From: Phanerochaete sordida
Lineage: Eukaryota > Basidiomycota > Agaricomycetes > Polyporales > Phanerochaetaceae
Direction: 5' to 3'
DNA length: 64,000 nucleotides
Assembly (NCBI GenBank): GCA_019973155.2
Contig: BPQB01000004.1
Location: 992,001 to 1,056,000 of the forward strand
The notes under the pieces: model-generated
Database searches by the model: none
Told to the model about the DNA's origin: nothing
What the model saw: only the letters and a program-made list of their open reading frames with translations
Translations under genes and position numbers: made by a program
In this document: positions 35,099-45,321 of the stretch, piece after piece
How positions within the stretch are numbered: the stretch's first letter is position 1
Layout: every line of letters begins with the position of its first letter

Positions 35099-36200
35099 TC
35101 AAGATCCCGCGTATGCTGGAGGTGGCCCCAAGCTGAGATCGTGCCCTGCAGCTGCAAGCGACGGCCTCCCAGCGCCGTCATAGGCCTCGGGCACGCGGTT
35201 GACAGCCGTCCAGGTCATAGAGTACTCTATCCCCTTGTTGGGCGAGCGCGAGTTTTGGATGGACGAATGATCCGCGGGGGAGACGTACGGCTGGATCATC
35301 TGTGCCTGCGTGATATCTGACAGAGGACGTCAGTACGTGGGTCACGGCGCAATGCACGAGGCAGACGCACCACCGAAGCCCGGCTCGTCGGGAACACTAG
35401 CACCAGTTTCCTTCGCCTCCGGGTCCTTGTGCGCGTTCAACCGGGCGAAACGGCGGCGCCACCAGAGGAAGCCTCCCGCGAGCGCGATTAGGAGCACGAT
35501 GATGATGGGGACGAGCACCGCCGCGACGATGGCGCTAGAGTTGCTCCCGCCGCCGCCGTGGCTGCCGCGGTGGTGGCCCCCGGAGAAGTCGCTCATGGCG
35601 GACGTGGCGGCTGCCCCGGGCTGCCCGGAGCTTGACGAAGTCGACGGGGCGGCGAGCGCGCCCGGTCCTGCGAAGCTCGGGTTCGCGTCTGCAGGCGTGT
35701 ATTCGACGTAGTCGACCCAGAAGGTGTTGTCGGGCACGACGTCCGTCGCGGTGACCACCAGTGTATGCTGTTCGTTCGCGAGCGGCGGCGAGACGTAGTA
35801 CGCGAAGCCATATTGCGTCGTTAGCGAGGCCGGCGCGGTCGACGTGACCGGGCTCGCGTCGTCTAGCACATACACGGCCGTCGTGGTTCTGTTCTTCGTG
35901 TCGGACTGAATGGGCCCCACGGTGCCGTAGAGAGCGATGCTGGTTCCTGGTGCTGGTTTAACGACGCTTTAATTTCGAATATTTTAAAGACCATGACGCA
36001 CCATTGAACGTAAAAGAGACGGTAGAGCCGTTAGATATCGCGCCATGCGTGGTCCTGCGCGGTGCATCAAGCTGTCAGTCAGAATCCCAAGTGCGACACA
36101 GGTCCACGTACCCGTTGAACTCCTGGGGTGGCGTTCCTCCAGGAAACCACTGCCCGGTATAATTGAGATGGGTATCATCAACCCGGATGACCATGTTCAT
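35099..36200 (-). CDS. Single-pass membrane protein with ectodomain and cytosolic tail
   Basis: Four exons. The N-terminus MNMVIRVDDTHLNYTGQWF leads into PGGTPPQEFNGTTHGAISNG, STVSFTFNGTSIALYGTVG and NTFWVDYVEYTPADANPSF, a beta-rich module common in Agaricomycete membrane proteins (sugar-binding/galectin-like jelly-roll character is my guess). A Ser/Gly/His-rich stalk (GGHHRGSHGGGGSNSS) precedes one transmembrane segment (IVAAVLVPIIIVLLIALAG) with a basic stop-transfer WWRRRFARL. The cytosolic tail continues in a last exon reading DITQAQMIQPYVSPADHSS to PPPAYAGS, stop TGA at 35099-35101. No signal peptide precedes the ectodomain in this model. Either an upstream exon is missing or the protein is inserted by its TM segment alone, as often annotated for this family. 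Possibly a cell-surface sensor; function unknown. Confidence 0.78.
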
Positions 36201-36888
36201 ACGACCGCGAAAAGAGAACAGACAGAAAAGACAGGAAAACGAAATGCTGCTCTCAAAGCAGAGAAACCTCAGAGCCGGGAAACGAGCTGGCGTGATGTGC
36301 GGGGCATGAGACGTGCACGAGGGCGTCGCGAACGACAGTCCTTTTAGTCCCTATAAACGCACCGCGAAGCACCGCCTGCCGCCATGCCGCCGTGGAGACA
36401 CTGCGCGCGCCACAGCTAGCGCGAGCATCCTCGCGACAGATGAGATGAGCGTGGGTCGTCCCCGACATCTCGACAAGCGTACAAGACGTAATTGAGTGGA
36501 ATGTGCATAGCGACGCGCCTCGCGCGTGGCAATGGAGCAGCACGTATCACAGATGGTCGTCATCGAAGCGTTACCTGGGCGGGGATTAGGAGGACCGGAC
36601 TAGAACCATCAGGTACCGCACACTGCTTCGCTCTTTGTGGGGCACGGGACTCACATGGGCGTGCAGGGTAGGTCGGGACCTTAGCGGGTGCGATAGCTAC
36701 CGCGGGCAACGTGTGATGCTGGCAAGAGGCAAGGGACATCCGAGAAAGTGGGCATATATATGTTTGAGACCGTAGACAGCATATTTTCTAGGTAGCATGG
36801 CATAGGAGCGAAGGGAGAGCATAGACCAAGATGAGCGTAGAGTCGTCAGACGTGCCAAGAGCGAGATGATGCCCAGAACACAAGAAGG
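36201..36888. other. Intergenic region
   Basis: About 690 bp between two minus-strand genes; no gene or RNA supported. Upstream coding exons of the membrane-protein gene, if any, would be here. Confidence 0.4.
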
Positions 36889-38202
36889 TTAGCGCAGAGA
36901 GGTTTGGATGTCGTTGAGTATCCCGGTGATGGCGGTGGCGGTGATGAGGCACTTTTGTTTGTCGTCGGGCAGGACCTTGCGCAGGACAGCCGCGAGCTTG
37001 TCAGGATGGAAGCGAAGGAGCTCCGCCTTCACCTTCTCCCTGTCGCTTCTTCCCTCCGTGGTCTGCGGGCGGGCCTCGTGGAAGATGAAGGCCCTGACGG
37101 CGTCCAGAGTCAACTTGCTCAGATCGCCAAGTGGGTCGAGCACCGGCCACGGCATTTCGTGGAAGGGCACAGAGCCGTCGGGCACTGGCAAGCCATTCGG
37201 GTTGAAGCCAGTCTTCAGCGCGAGCCACTTCTGCTCGTAAAGGTTGAACTTGTCCACTAGGCTGGCCTTGGGGTCCGCGGGTTCGTAGCGGTCTCGGAGC
37301 CGTTGGATCTCAGCGTAAAGTTGGGTGATCTCGTGTTGCGCCGAAGCGCGCAGCTCCTCTACGATACGAAGCTGGTCTTCGTAGGTCGCACGCATCGTCT
37401 CGTGCTGCTGAGCGGCAGCCTCGGCCTTTTCCTTCCACTTGCGGAGCTCGGCCTGGGCGTCTTGGGCGCGCTGCTTCTCCGCGTCGAGCTTGATCTTGAG
37501 GGTGTCTTCCACGTCCATCATGCTCGACCGCTGTTTCTCGGCCTCGAGTCGCTCCTCACGATGCTTCGTTAGAAGAGTCTGGATCTTGCTGTTGTAGGAA
37601 TCCACGGTCCGGTCGAGACGCCTCGCGTGCTCCTCGCTCTCAGCGCGCGCCGCGTCGGCGGCCTCCCTGGCCTTGTCCAACTCGGCACGTTGCTCGTCGA
37701 GCTTCTTCGCGGACTCCTCGAGCTTCTTCTGCAAGCCTGCAGCCAACTCCTCCGCAGCAGCCCGAGTGCTGTACAGATGGTCCATGTCCTCCTTATCGGG
37801 GCAGAGAGGCGTAGACCACGCACCCGTAGGAGTTTTCAGCCCGGGCTCGTCGTCACTGGAGCTGGTGGCGGCCATGTCGAAGTCGTCGTCTAGGTCTGGC
37901 ATGCTGTCGCCGTCGGAATCGTTGCAGGGCAAGCCGTAGGTGGAAGAGGACATCTTCGGGTGGGGCTCTGGCTGGCTCCTGTCCTCGCCCCGGGCCGAAG
38001 AGGAAGGTACTGGCGTCGGGTCGATGAACATGGCGCCGCAACGCGTCAAGGGTGCTGGGCGACGCGGAGAGGTGGGGGAGGTAGGAGAGCCATGCTGGCG
38101 CGAGTTTGGCGAGGAGCTGTAGGGCGCATACCGGTTTGTCGAGCGCTGTGGGGTGCTTGGAGCCTTGCCTGGAGAGCTAGAAAATAAGCTGAAAAAATAC
38201 AT
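36889..38202 (-). CDS. Coiled-coil protein with C-terminal FHPDK helical domain
   Basis: One exon of 437 codons, start at 38202, stop TAA at 36889-36891. Residues 1-110 are Ser/Pro-rich and disordered with an acidic patch (DSMPDLDDDFDMAATSSSDD). Residues about 140-320 are a long coiled coil (ELAAGLQKKLEESAKKLDEQ, EEHARRLDRTVDSYNSK, KAEAAAQQHETMRATYEDQL). The C-terminal 120 residues form a compact helical unit with YEQKWLALKTGF, ELLRFHPDKLAAVLRKVLPD and ITATAITGILNDIQTSL. The FHPDK core and its setting resemble a J-domain-like or NF-kB-inhibitor-like-1-type module seen in many basidiomycete proteins of unknown function; an HPD motif is present as H-P-D. Whether it acts as a chaperone partner or only as an adaptor cannot be told from sequence. 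Confidence 0.75.
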   Translation of the reverse strand: MYFFSLFSSSPGKAPSTPQRSTNRYAPYSSSPNSRQHGSPTSPTSPRRPAPLTRCGAMFIDPTPVPSSSARGEDRSQPEPHPKMSSSTYGLPCNDSDGDSMPDLDDDFDMAATSSSDDEPGLKTPTGAWSTPLCPDKEDMDHLYSTRAAAEELAAGLQKKLEESAKKLDEQRAELDKAREAADAARAESEEHARRLDRTVDSYNSKIQTLLTKHREERLEAEKQRSSMMDVEDTLKIKLDAEKQRAQDAQAELRKWKEKAEAAAQQHETMRATYEDQLRIVEELRASAQHEITQLYAEIQRLRDRYEPADPKASLVDKFNLYEQKWLALKTGFNPNGLPVPDGSVPFHEMPWPVLDPLGDLSKLTLDAVRAFIFHEARPQTTEGRSDREKVKAELLRFHPDKLAAVLRKVLPDDKQKCLITATAITGILNDIQTSLR

Positions 38203-38985
38203 GACCTAGTAAACGGGGGTGAGTCAAACGCAGGCCACCAAAGACTAGCGGCCATTCACTTACCGAATATTTGAGAGGACTCACCACCAAGAGTCGATGC
38301 AAGAGCCTTGTTGACGACCTCTCGGTTGAGTAGAGGGCGGGCCCGACGACCCGACAGATGGCGGGAGGAGGTTATATAACAAGGAGTTGCCACGGTACGT
38401 TACCCCAACAGAGGGTTCGACAAGGTGGCCACATCACGTGTATACGAAGGACAAAGGATACAATGATTAAAGCGTGGACACTCTGTCACATCACGAAATC
38501 AGCAAGCGTACTCCACAGGTAGAACAGGTTACCATGTCGGGGCTCAGGGGACAGTGCACAATGAGGACGGTGGCATCGTTTGCGGCCGGAGACGATCGAC
38601 GGGTCTCAGCGCGCGCATCACCCGCCGTCGGTCAAACCGGAGCGCAATATGCGCGAGTAGCACGAGCGCAGCACAACCGCTGACGGAGGAGCAGACTGAC
38701 GACTCGAAGAATCCCGTAGATGAGGACAACCAGTAGAGTAGGTCCGAGGAAATGCGCACCATATGAATGCTGTCTTCCGCAACAGGGTATGCTTCGTCCG
38801 CTGATGCGAGAAGGCAAGGGCCATATTCAATCACAGCCACCGATGCACAATTGAGGCGATTCATTCCGGACCAGGAGCCATAGTGTGCACGACGTGGTGC
38901 GTAAAAGAGAAGGTCCCTGGTCGAACGGTCGGCGTCACTCACGAGATTGAAGAGACGCCCAGGGTCTAGAGGGCGCAAAAAAGCA
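38203..38985. other. Intergenic region
   Basis: Promoter side of the coiled-coil gene and the downstream flank of tRNA-Asp. No gene supported. Confidence 0.5.
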
Positions 38986-39069
38986 CTCCCTGGCGGGGAG
39001 TCGAACCCCGCTTTCGCGCGCACCGCAATGGATGACAGGCGCGTGTACTAACCGATATACTACCAGGGA
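38986..39069 (-). tRNA. tRNA-Asp (GUC) with a 12-base intron
   Basis: On the minus strand the acceptor stem TCCCTGG pairs with CCAGGGA. The D-arm GTATATCGGTTAGTAC is followed by anticodon stem CGCGC, loop CTGTCA with anticodon GTC, a short intron tccattgcggtg, closing stem GCGCG, variable loop AAAG, T-arm CGGGGTTCGACTCCCCG and discriminator G. The length of 84 less 12 gives a normal 72-nt mature tRNA, and the intron sits after position 37 as expected for nuclear tRNA introns. Confidence 0.93.
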
Positions 39070-39378
39070 TGAGGAAAGAGACTCATGGTACCAGCTAGAC
39101 CGGGATACAGTTTTTGGAGGGTGAAACGGAGAGGAGGACGCGCTGGAGGCCGCTCTGTCATGCTCGCGCCCTGATAGCCGTCCACAGCCGTTCACGACCC
39201 TGCACAGTGCGCCACTCCACCATATCGCCCGCGGTTCGCATCCCGCCCGCTGACAGGAAGGGCCCATCGGAAGCGTATCACGCCCAGCGAGTCGCCCACC
39301 GTCGCCCATAGCACTCATGGCAGCATGCGTCATCGCGCTCGAGGGCTCCCACCGTCCGCGCGCTGTGTGATCGGCAGC

Positions 39379-39386
39379 TATTTAAG
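39379..39386 (+). promoter_or_regulatory. TATA-like box of the SDR gene
   Basis: TATTTAAG in cagctatttaagacgg, 64 bp before the ATG. Confidence 0.5.
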
Positions 39387-39442
39387 ACGGTGCTACACTT
39401 GACATTGCACACAGCCAACTCGCCTTTCTCTCACACTCGACC

Positions 39443-40635
39443 ATGCCAGCTATCACCAAGGGCAAGGTCCTCGTCACCGGTGCCAACGGCTACATCGCCG
39501 TCTGGGTCGTGAAGCACCTCCTTGAGCATGGCTTCTCCGTCCGCGGCACCGTCCGTCGCGACTCCTCTATCCCGTATCTCAAGGAGACATTCAAGGCGTA
39601 CGGCGATAAGCTCGAGTTTGTCGTCGTGCCAGACATTACGAAGGCATGTACTCCTTCCTTCTGTACTTTATCCCACGCTAACCCCAGCCCCAGGACGGTG
39701 CATTCGACGAAGCCGTCAAGGGTGTCGACGCGATCGAGCACACCGCGTCGCCCTTCCACATGCGCGCGAAGCACCCGCAGGAGATGATCGTGCCCGCGGT
39801 GGAGGGCACGCTAAGCGTGCTCCGCAGCGCGCTCGCACACGCGAACGACACGGTCAAGCGCGTCGTTGTCACCGCGTCGTGCGCGAGCGTGATCACCGCG
39901 CAGCCCACGCCGCGCACCTTCAGCGAGGCAGACTGGAACGAGCTCTCGCCGCGCATGTGCGAGGAGCGCGGTGCGGACGCGTCCAACACCGACATGTACC
40001 GCGCGAGCAAGACCCTCGCCGAGCGCGCCGCGTGGCGCTTCGCCGAGGAGAACAAGGACAAGCTCCGCTTCGACGTCGCCGTCCTCAACCCTCCCTTCGT
40101 GTGGGGCCCGTTCATACACGAGGTCGACAAGCCCGAGAATCTCAACCAGTCCATGCTCGATTGGTACGACACCGTCGTGAAGGGCACTAGGCCGGAAGAG
40201 CAGCTGACCAGCGTCAGGTGTGTTGCGATGACCGTTGAGGCCATCACTAGTCTGACATTCGCTACAGCTCCTGCTTCGTCGACGTCCGCGATCTCGGTCT
40301 CGCCCACACCCTCGCCTTGGAGAAGGAGGAAGCCGGTGGCGAGCGCATCATCGTCTCGAGCGGCCAATGGAACTGGCAGGACTGGAGTACGCATATATGC
40401 ACCATTCTTGCGCATATACCCATTCATGAACCTCCTTTTCCTAGTCAACGCTGCGCGCAAGGTGGAGCCATCCTTCCCACCAGGCAAGACGTCGTACAAC
40501 CAGAAGGAAGCCGTGTATTTGGTCAACTACGACACGTCGAAATGCGCTCGCATCCTCGGCCTTCAACTGCGCGGCTTGGACGAGGTCGCCGCCGACATGG
40601 TCAAGCAGTTCAAGGAGAGGGGGTGGGTCCAGTAG
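39443..40635 (+). CDS. Extended short-chain dehydrogenase/reductase (dihydroflavonol/cinnamoyl reductase-like, Gre2 type)
   Basis: NADP(H)-dependent carbonyl reductase family. The N-terminal Rossmann start is ITKGKVLVTGANGYIAVWVV; the usual final Gly of the dinucleotide motif is Ala, common in this subfamily. Then come SVRGTVRRDS, DGAFDEAVKGVDAIEHTASP, RVVVTASCASV, the catalytic YRASK (Tyr-x3-Lys), DVAVLNPPFVWGPFIHEVD, SCFVDVRDLGLAHTLALEKE, IIVSSGQWNWQDW and a C-terminal helix VKQFKERGWVQ, stop TAG at 40633-40635. Four exons; the first intron is GC-AG (39644-39693, donor GCATGT, branch-like gctaac). The third joins DW|INAARKVEPSF. A cytosolic enzyme is expected, since no signal peptide is seen. 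Substrate unknown; methylglyoxal/aldehyde reduction is typical of fungal relatives. Confidence 0.88.
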
Positions 40636-41663
40636 ACTGGCAGACTTCGCACCAATTTCGTCGCACCAACTTTGTAAGAATAGGCTCAGTGGATATCTGA
40701 ACTGTACACCAGCATGATACCTGCGTTATTGAAGGACATAGCTCATCGCAGCGTCTGATCGATGCATTCCCGAGATCGTGCGGTTGATCGTCTCGTTGTG
40801 GCGTATGCGCGCACTGACTTAGCGAATTTCCGCCGCACCCCTGCTGGGCTGCGTGCAGCACGAAAGTACGGTTTGCTTCCAAATTCGCCTAGATCACACT
40901 GCAAGCGTCATGCTCACTAGCCAATGTAGAGCGATGGGCGGTAGAGTCGGCGGCGTGGCGTTTGGTCCTTGGGAGGCAAGGCGCTTTCGGTGCGCCCGCC
41001 TCTTCGCCAGCCCCGCTCCAATTTACCCCCGGTCCCCAAGCCCAGCGACGTAGCCAGTCACGCATCCGGTCATAAAGTGACGTAGCGAGCGACGCGCCCC
41101 CGCCACACGGGCGCTGTCGATCGCATCCGCCGAAAGCGTCGCACCCGCGGTGGCGCGCGCCGCCCTCCTCCAGCGGATGCACCGCACGTCGCCACCGCGG
41201 AAAGCAGGCCTAATCCATGCTCCCGGCCACGCGCCCCGCACGCAAGGACACGCGCTGGCGTCGAAGGTCAGGGCGCGCGAGGTCACTCACGCATGCGCTG
41301 CTACCCGCGTGCTTCTTGGCGCGCTTCGTGTGGCGTCGGGCTCGAGATGCTGCGCGTCCCGCGCGAAATTTGTGCGAGGGCCCAGGCACACGGGGCGGGT
41401 GCGGCAGCTAATGGCCAGGAGAAGTGCGCTCGTCGACGCGCGGGTGCCCTGTGCATTGCGTACCACCGCCGCCTCCGTGCCTGGGATCCGCCGCACGGAG
41501 GCATGACGAGGGCAGGCACAGGAGGCGGGGGACGAGGATAAAAGCATCCCCTGCACGGCGGGGGTCTTCACAAACAGCGACTTCTCTCCTCCGCGGCAGC
41601 TCTACCTCAGAGCGAGTTCAGCTACCTTTACGACCTCTAATTCTTACGCACCTCACGAACATC
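40636..41663. other. Intergenic region upstream of the secreted repeat protein
   Basis: About 1 kb, CpG-rich from about 40930 to 41540, with no supported gene. A TATA-like gataaaag lies at 41537-41544, about 120 bp before the ATG at 41664. Confidence 0.5.
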
Positions 41664-43180
41664 ATGCACTTCACGACGCCCTTCAGCTCGCTCATGGCCG
41701 CGGTGCTCCTCGCGCTCTCGGTCGCCGAGGCGCGCCCCGTCGGCACCGGCCTTGTCGCGCGGTCCCGTGAGTTCCCCGCATCTTCGCACACTATGCCACT
41801 CTGACACGCCCCGCAGCGCAATACCAGAGCACGCCGTACCCCTGCTACCAGTCGTCCCCGGGCTTCGGCGGGAGCAGCTCGTGCGACCCCGCGAGCGCGG
41901 ACCCGTCCAGCGGCACGGGCGACAGCGGCAACGGCAGCGCGGACGACGGGTACAGCAACGGCACCGGCCCCGACGTGAACCAGCCGTGCACCGACGGCAC
42001 CTGCCAGACCCCCAGCGACGGCAGTGACGGTTCCGGCGACGGCTCTGGCGACAACGGCAGCGGCGCTGGCAACAACGGCGACGGCTCTGGCGATAACGGC
42101 GACGGCACCGGAGACAACGGTGACGGCTCGGGCAACAACGATGGAAGCGGCAACGGAGATGGGTCGGGTAACGGCGACGGGTCAGGGACCGGTGACGGGT
42201 CGGGCAGTGGCGACGGGTCGGGCAATGGCGATGGGTCGGGCAACGGCGACGGCAGTGGCACGGGAGACGGGTCGGGCGATGGCAGCGGTGACGGCGATGG
42301 CTCGGGTGGCTTCTTCGGCCGCCTCAACAACAGTATCAACGGCGCCTTCGGCAACGGTGACGACTCGGGCGACGGCAGCCTGGCCAACGTCAACGCCAAC
42401 GCCGGCAACAGCGGTGACGGCAGCGGCGATGGTAGTGGCGATGGCAGCAACGGCGGCCTCGTCAACGTCAACGCCAACGCCGCGAACTCCGGCGGCACCA
42501 CCGACGGCACCAACGGCGGCCTCGTCGATGTCAACGCCAACGCCGCGAACTCGGGCGACGGCTCCACGGGCACCAGCGGTGACGGTAGCCTCATCAACGC
42601 CAACGTCAACGCTGCGAACTCCGGCGGCACCACCGACGGCACCAACACCGGCCTCGTCGATGTCAACGCCAACGCCGCGAACTCGGGCGACGGCTCCACG
42701 GGCACCAGCGGCGACGGCAGCCTCGTCAACGTCGATGCGAACGCCGCGAACCAGGGTGGTTCCACGGACGGCACCGGCACCGGTCTGGTGAACGTGGACG
42801 CCAACGCTGCGAACTCGGACGGCTCGAGCGGTTCCACAGACGGCTCCGGCAGCCTCGTCGACGTCGATGCCAACGCTGCCAACGGCAAGTACTCCCCCTA
42901 CCAGTCCTTCGACTCGTTCGGCGACTCCGGCAGTGATCCCCTCATCAGCGCCGACGCCAACGCACTCAACGACGGGTCGGACGAGACGGAAAGCAACGGT
43001 AGCCTCGTCGACATCGATGCGGATGCTTTGAACGACGGCGACTTCTCGAACGACGTTGGCAACGGCAGATTGCTGAACGTTGGCGTTAACGCTCTCAACG
43101 GGGGTTCCTCTGGCACAGGCGGGGGTATCGGTGGAGCTGTTGGCGGCGCTCTTGGATCCCTGGGTCTTCGCCGTCGGTAA
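41664..43180 (+). CDS. Secreted Asp/Gly/Ser/Asn repeat protein, 488 aa
   Basis: Exon 1 (41664-41766) encodes the signal peptide (MHFTTPFSSLMAAVLLALSV, then AEARPVGTGLVARS, perhaps with a basic processing site). A 50-bp intron leads to exon 2 (41817-43180) at PQYQSTPYPCYQSSPGFGG. Six or so Cys lie only in the first part (PCYQSS, SSSCDPAS, PCTDGTCQT). Two repeat zones follow: a DGSG/NGDGSG zone of roughly 80 residues, then about ten units built on NVNANAANSG with TDGTNGGL or STGTSGDGSL between them. The last units degenerate toward SADANALNDGSDETE. The end is Gly-rich (GGIGGAVGGALGSLGLRRR). It is secreted with no enzyme domain. The DxDGSG pattern could bind calcium, but that is inference. Confidence 0.82.
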
Positions 43181-43740
43181 TCAGGCATAGTCCTTGCAAT
43201 CTGTAACATTATGTAGTTTTATTAGCAGATCACTTGTGATCGTGTTCAATCCATACCCTATCTTTCACAAACTTGCCGTGTCAACTTGCTTCGGGCGTGG
43301 TCGCAAGTCAAAGTTCCTTCATTAATCTCATCGATCCTGGAGCGCACTATGTCTGTTGTCCAGGATATTGTTGATGAAAACGCATCTGCGATCGAAATTT
43401 GTTCAGATTGTTCCAGCGGCGGCGACACTGTTCTGCTTGTTAGTGTCCGTTATAGTTGTACAAGCCAACAAAGATCGACATACTTCGGCTGCCGTATTCG
43501 CTTCAATGTCGTCCGCGTAGCATGGAGCATGCATCATGTGGCGGTCGAGCTGTTGACTTTGTGTGAGACGGTACGCAACACGGATTCTCTTATAGCTGCT
43601 GTAGATCGCGTCGAGGGCGTCCAGCTCGTACCCGGGCCACAAAGCGCGCAACAGTCAGGTGGATGCAGGAGGAGATATAAGCAGTGTTACAACAGTTATG
43701 ATACTGGACCGTCGTGCGATAAAACATGGCAACAAATCAT
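43181..43740. other. Convergent 3' flanks
   Basis: Spacer between the secreted repeat protein (+) and eIF3g (-). No gene supported. Confidence 0.5.
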
Positions 43741-44914
43741 CTACCGCTGCTCCCTCGGTTCTGTGAGGGTAGAGCGTGAGCAGTGATCCAGACAAGACCA
43801 AGGCAGGCGACGTACGTGACCACTGCACACTCAGGATCAGGTTGTCGTAACCACGTCCGTTCGTCTTCTCCATCGCCTTCTGCGCCACAGACTTGTCCTC
43901 GAAGCTGACAAAGGCGAAACCCTTGCCCGCGCCCGTCTCCCTGTCGCGACCGACGTACACTCTCGCCACGCGGCCAAACGCACCGAAGAGGTCGCGTAGG
44001 TCGTTTTCCTGGGTATCCTCAGAGATGTTGGTGACACGGAGAGTGGGGAGATCGTCGCGGTTGCCACCTGGCCGGCCCATAGCCTCTCCGGGCCCGCGAG
44101 CGCCGCCGCCGCGCATCGAAGGGGGGACGTACTTTCCGCCAGTCGTTGGTGCGGCGGGTTCCTGAGGTGCGGCGGTATCGTCTCCGCCGAAGGGAGGGGT
44201 ATCTACCATAATCTGTGTAAGGTATTGAACCCGACACAGTAAGCGTTACGCACCTGCGCCATCCAGACCCGGAAGAGAGTCCTTGTAAGGACATTTTGCT
44301 GTGAAGTGATCACCCTTGCAAAGACGACACACAACCTTTCCAGCACCAGCACGCGCAAGATTGCTCTTCATGGCTTGCTCAGCAGATTGCTCGGGCTCGG
44401 ATTGCTTGTTACCGGCGCTGAGCTTCAGCATAACGCTCTCGCCGACGGTAGTGGTAGCCCTGTCGGGGCCTGGCTTGTTGCCCTTCTCTGCGCCGAACTT
44501 GGACCAGGTCTTGCGCTCTGCAACCGTGTGGTCTACGACTTGCTTTTGAAGGGTACGCTTGATCTTCCGTGTAATCTATTGCATAGAGAGCAGAGACATA
44601 GACACGGATTTGTCAGTATGGCGCTTCGAAGGTATCGCGCAGCGATCTGACCTTGACTTTCTTGCCCTCATCGTTGACAGTGTACTCGACCGTGGTGCGG
44701 ATTCCATTCTCGTCGACGTAGTCCTCGCCCTTGGGTTGCTCTACGAAGGTCCGCAAGTGCTGTTAAGCCAAACCCTGGCAGGACAGTTCGGGATCGGTAC
44801 GTACCGAGCTCGTCGATTTCGTCTGCCCAGGAGGTTTTGGGTGCTCTGTGTATCCATCAGCACTGTGCAGGGGGAGGCCAAGGACGTGGATAAGGATACG
44901 TACGTGCTGGCCAT
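43741..44914 (-). CDS. TIF35: Translation initiation factor eIF3 subunit G
   Basis: RNA-binding subunit of eIF3, active in scanning and reinitiation. Start at 44914: exon 1 MAST joins APKTSWADEIDEL, then EQPKGEDYVDENGIRTTVEY, KITRKIKRTLQKQVVDHTVA and RKTWSKFGAEKGNKPGPD. These form the N-terminal eIF3g domain. A zinc-knuckle follows (CRLCKGDHFTAKCPYKDSL). The linker DTPPFGGDDTAAPQ leads to KYVPPSMRGGG. The C-terminal RRM has LPTLRVTNISEDTQENDL, RVARVYVGRD, GKGFAFVSFEDKSVAQKAME and YDNLILSVQWSQPREQR, ending with TAG at 43741-43743. Six introns were placed by matching family sequence; several acceptors are the second AG available (for instance ggtag before DTPPFGG). It converges with the repeat-protein gene. 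Confidence 0.92.
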
Positions 44915-45026
44915 GGTATACGAGTGGATGTTACAGACGAGCCTGCGCGCAGAGAAATGTCCCACAAGAGCAATCGAAAACCAAGGCCATTACGATTGAC
45001 TGCCTTTGCATATGCTTGAATGCTAT

Positions 45027-45115
45027 CCCCTGATAGCTCAGTTGGAAGAGCGTAAGACTGTAATTGGTTATCCACTGGCATCTTAATGTCGCCTGTTCGA
45101 ACCAGGCTCAGGGGA
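45027..45115 (+). tRNA. tRNA-Tyr (GUA) with a 16-base intron
   Basis: Acceptor CCCCTGA pairs with TCAGGGG. D-arm GCTCAGTTGGAAGAGC, anticodon stem TAAGA/TCTTA, loop CTGTAA with anticodon GTA. The intron ttggttatccactggc (45064-45079) follows position 37. T-arm is CCTGTTCGAACCAGG and the discriminator is A at 45115. Mature length is 73 nt. An intron in tRNA-Tyr is near-universal in eukaryotes. Confidence 0.95.
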
Positions 45116-45291
45116 TTCGTTTTGCGCCGTCTCCTCGTACATTGTCGTACACAGTGCAGACTCCAGAGTATATTTTATAGCTTTGAGGGCTTTGCAATTT
45201 TTTCAACGGCAGTGCAGGAACTGAGCGCTGAGCCTCCATTTACATTTCTCGCTTCGACCTGACCGCAAGGTTCTAAGTTAACGGGCACCGC

Positions 45292-45321
45292 TCGCTTGTT
45301 CGAACCAGGCTCAGGGGACCA
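45292..45321 (+). repeat. Copy of a tRNA-Tyr 3' end including CCA
   Basis: tcgcttgttcgaaccaggct and the following caggggacca repeat the 3' end of the tRNA-Tyr gene located about 200 bp upstream, with one mismatch in 27 bases. They then add CCA, which nuclear tRNA genes do not encode. Nothing upstream of it resembles the 5' half. Confidence 0.7.

Noticed and set aside
41845..42888. Minus-strand Pro/Ser-rich frame across the secreted repeat protein
   Set aside because: It is the complement of the DGSG repeats. The plus strand has a signal peptide, a good intron and a TATA-like box.
43655..44209. Short start for eIF3g and read-through past the last exon
   Set aside because: The eIF3g N-terminal domain lies in exons further upstream, and the last intron gives the family-typical end before TAG at 43741-43743.
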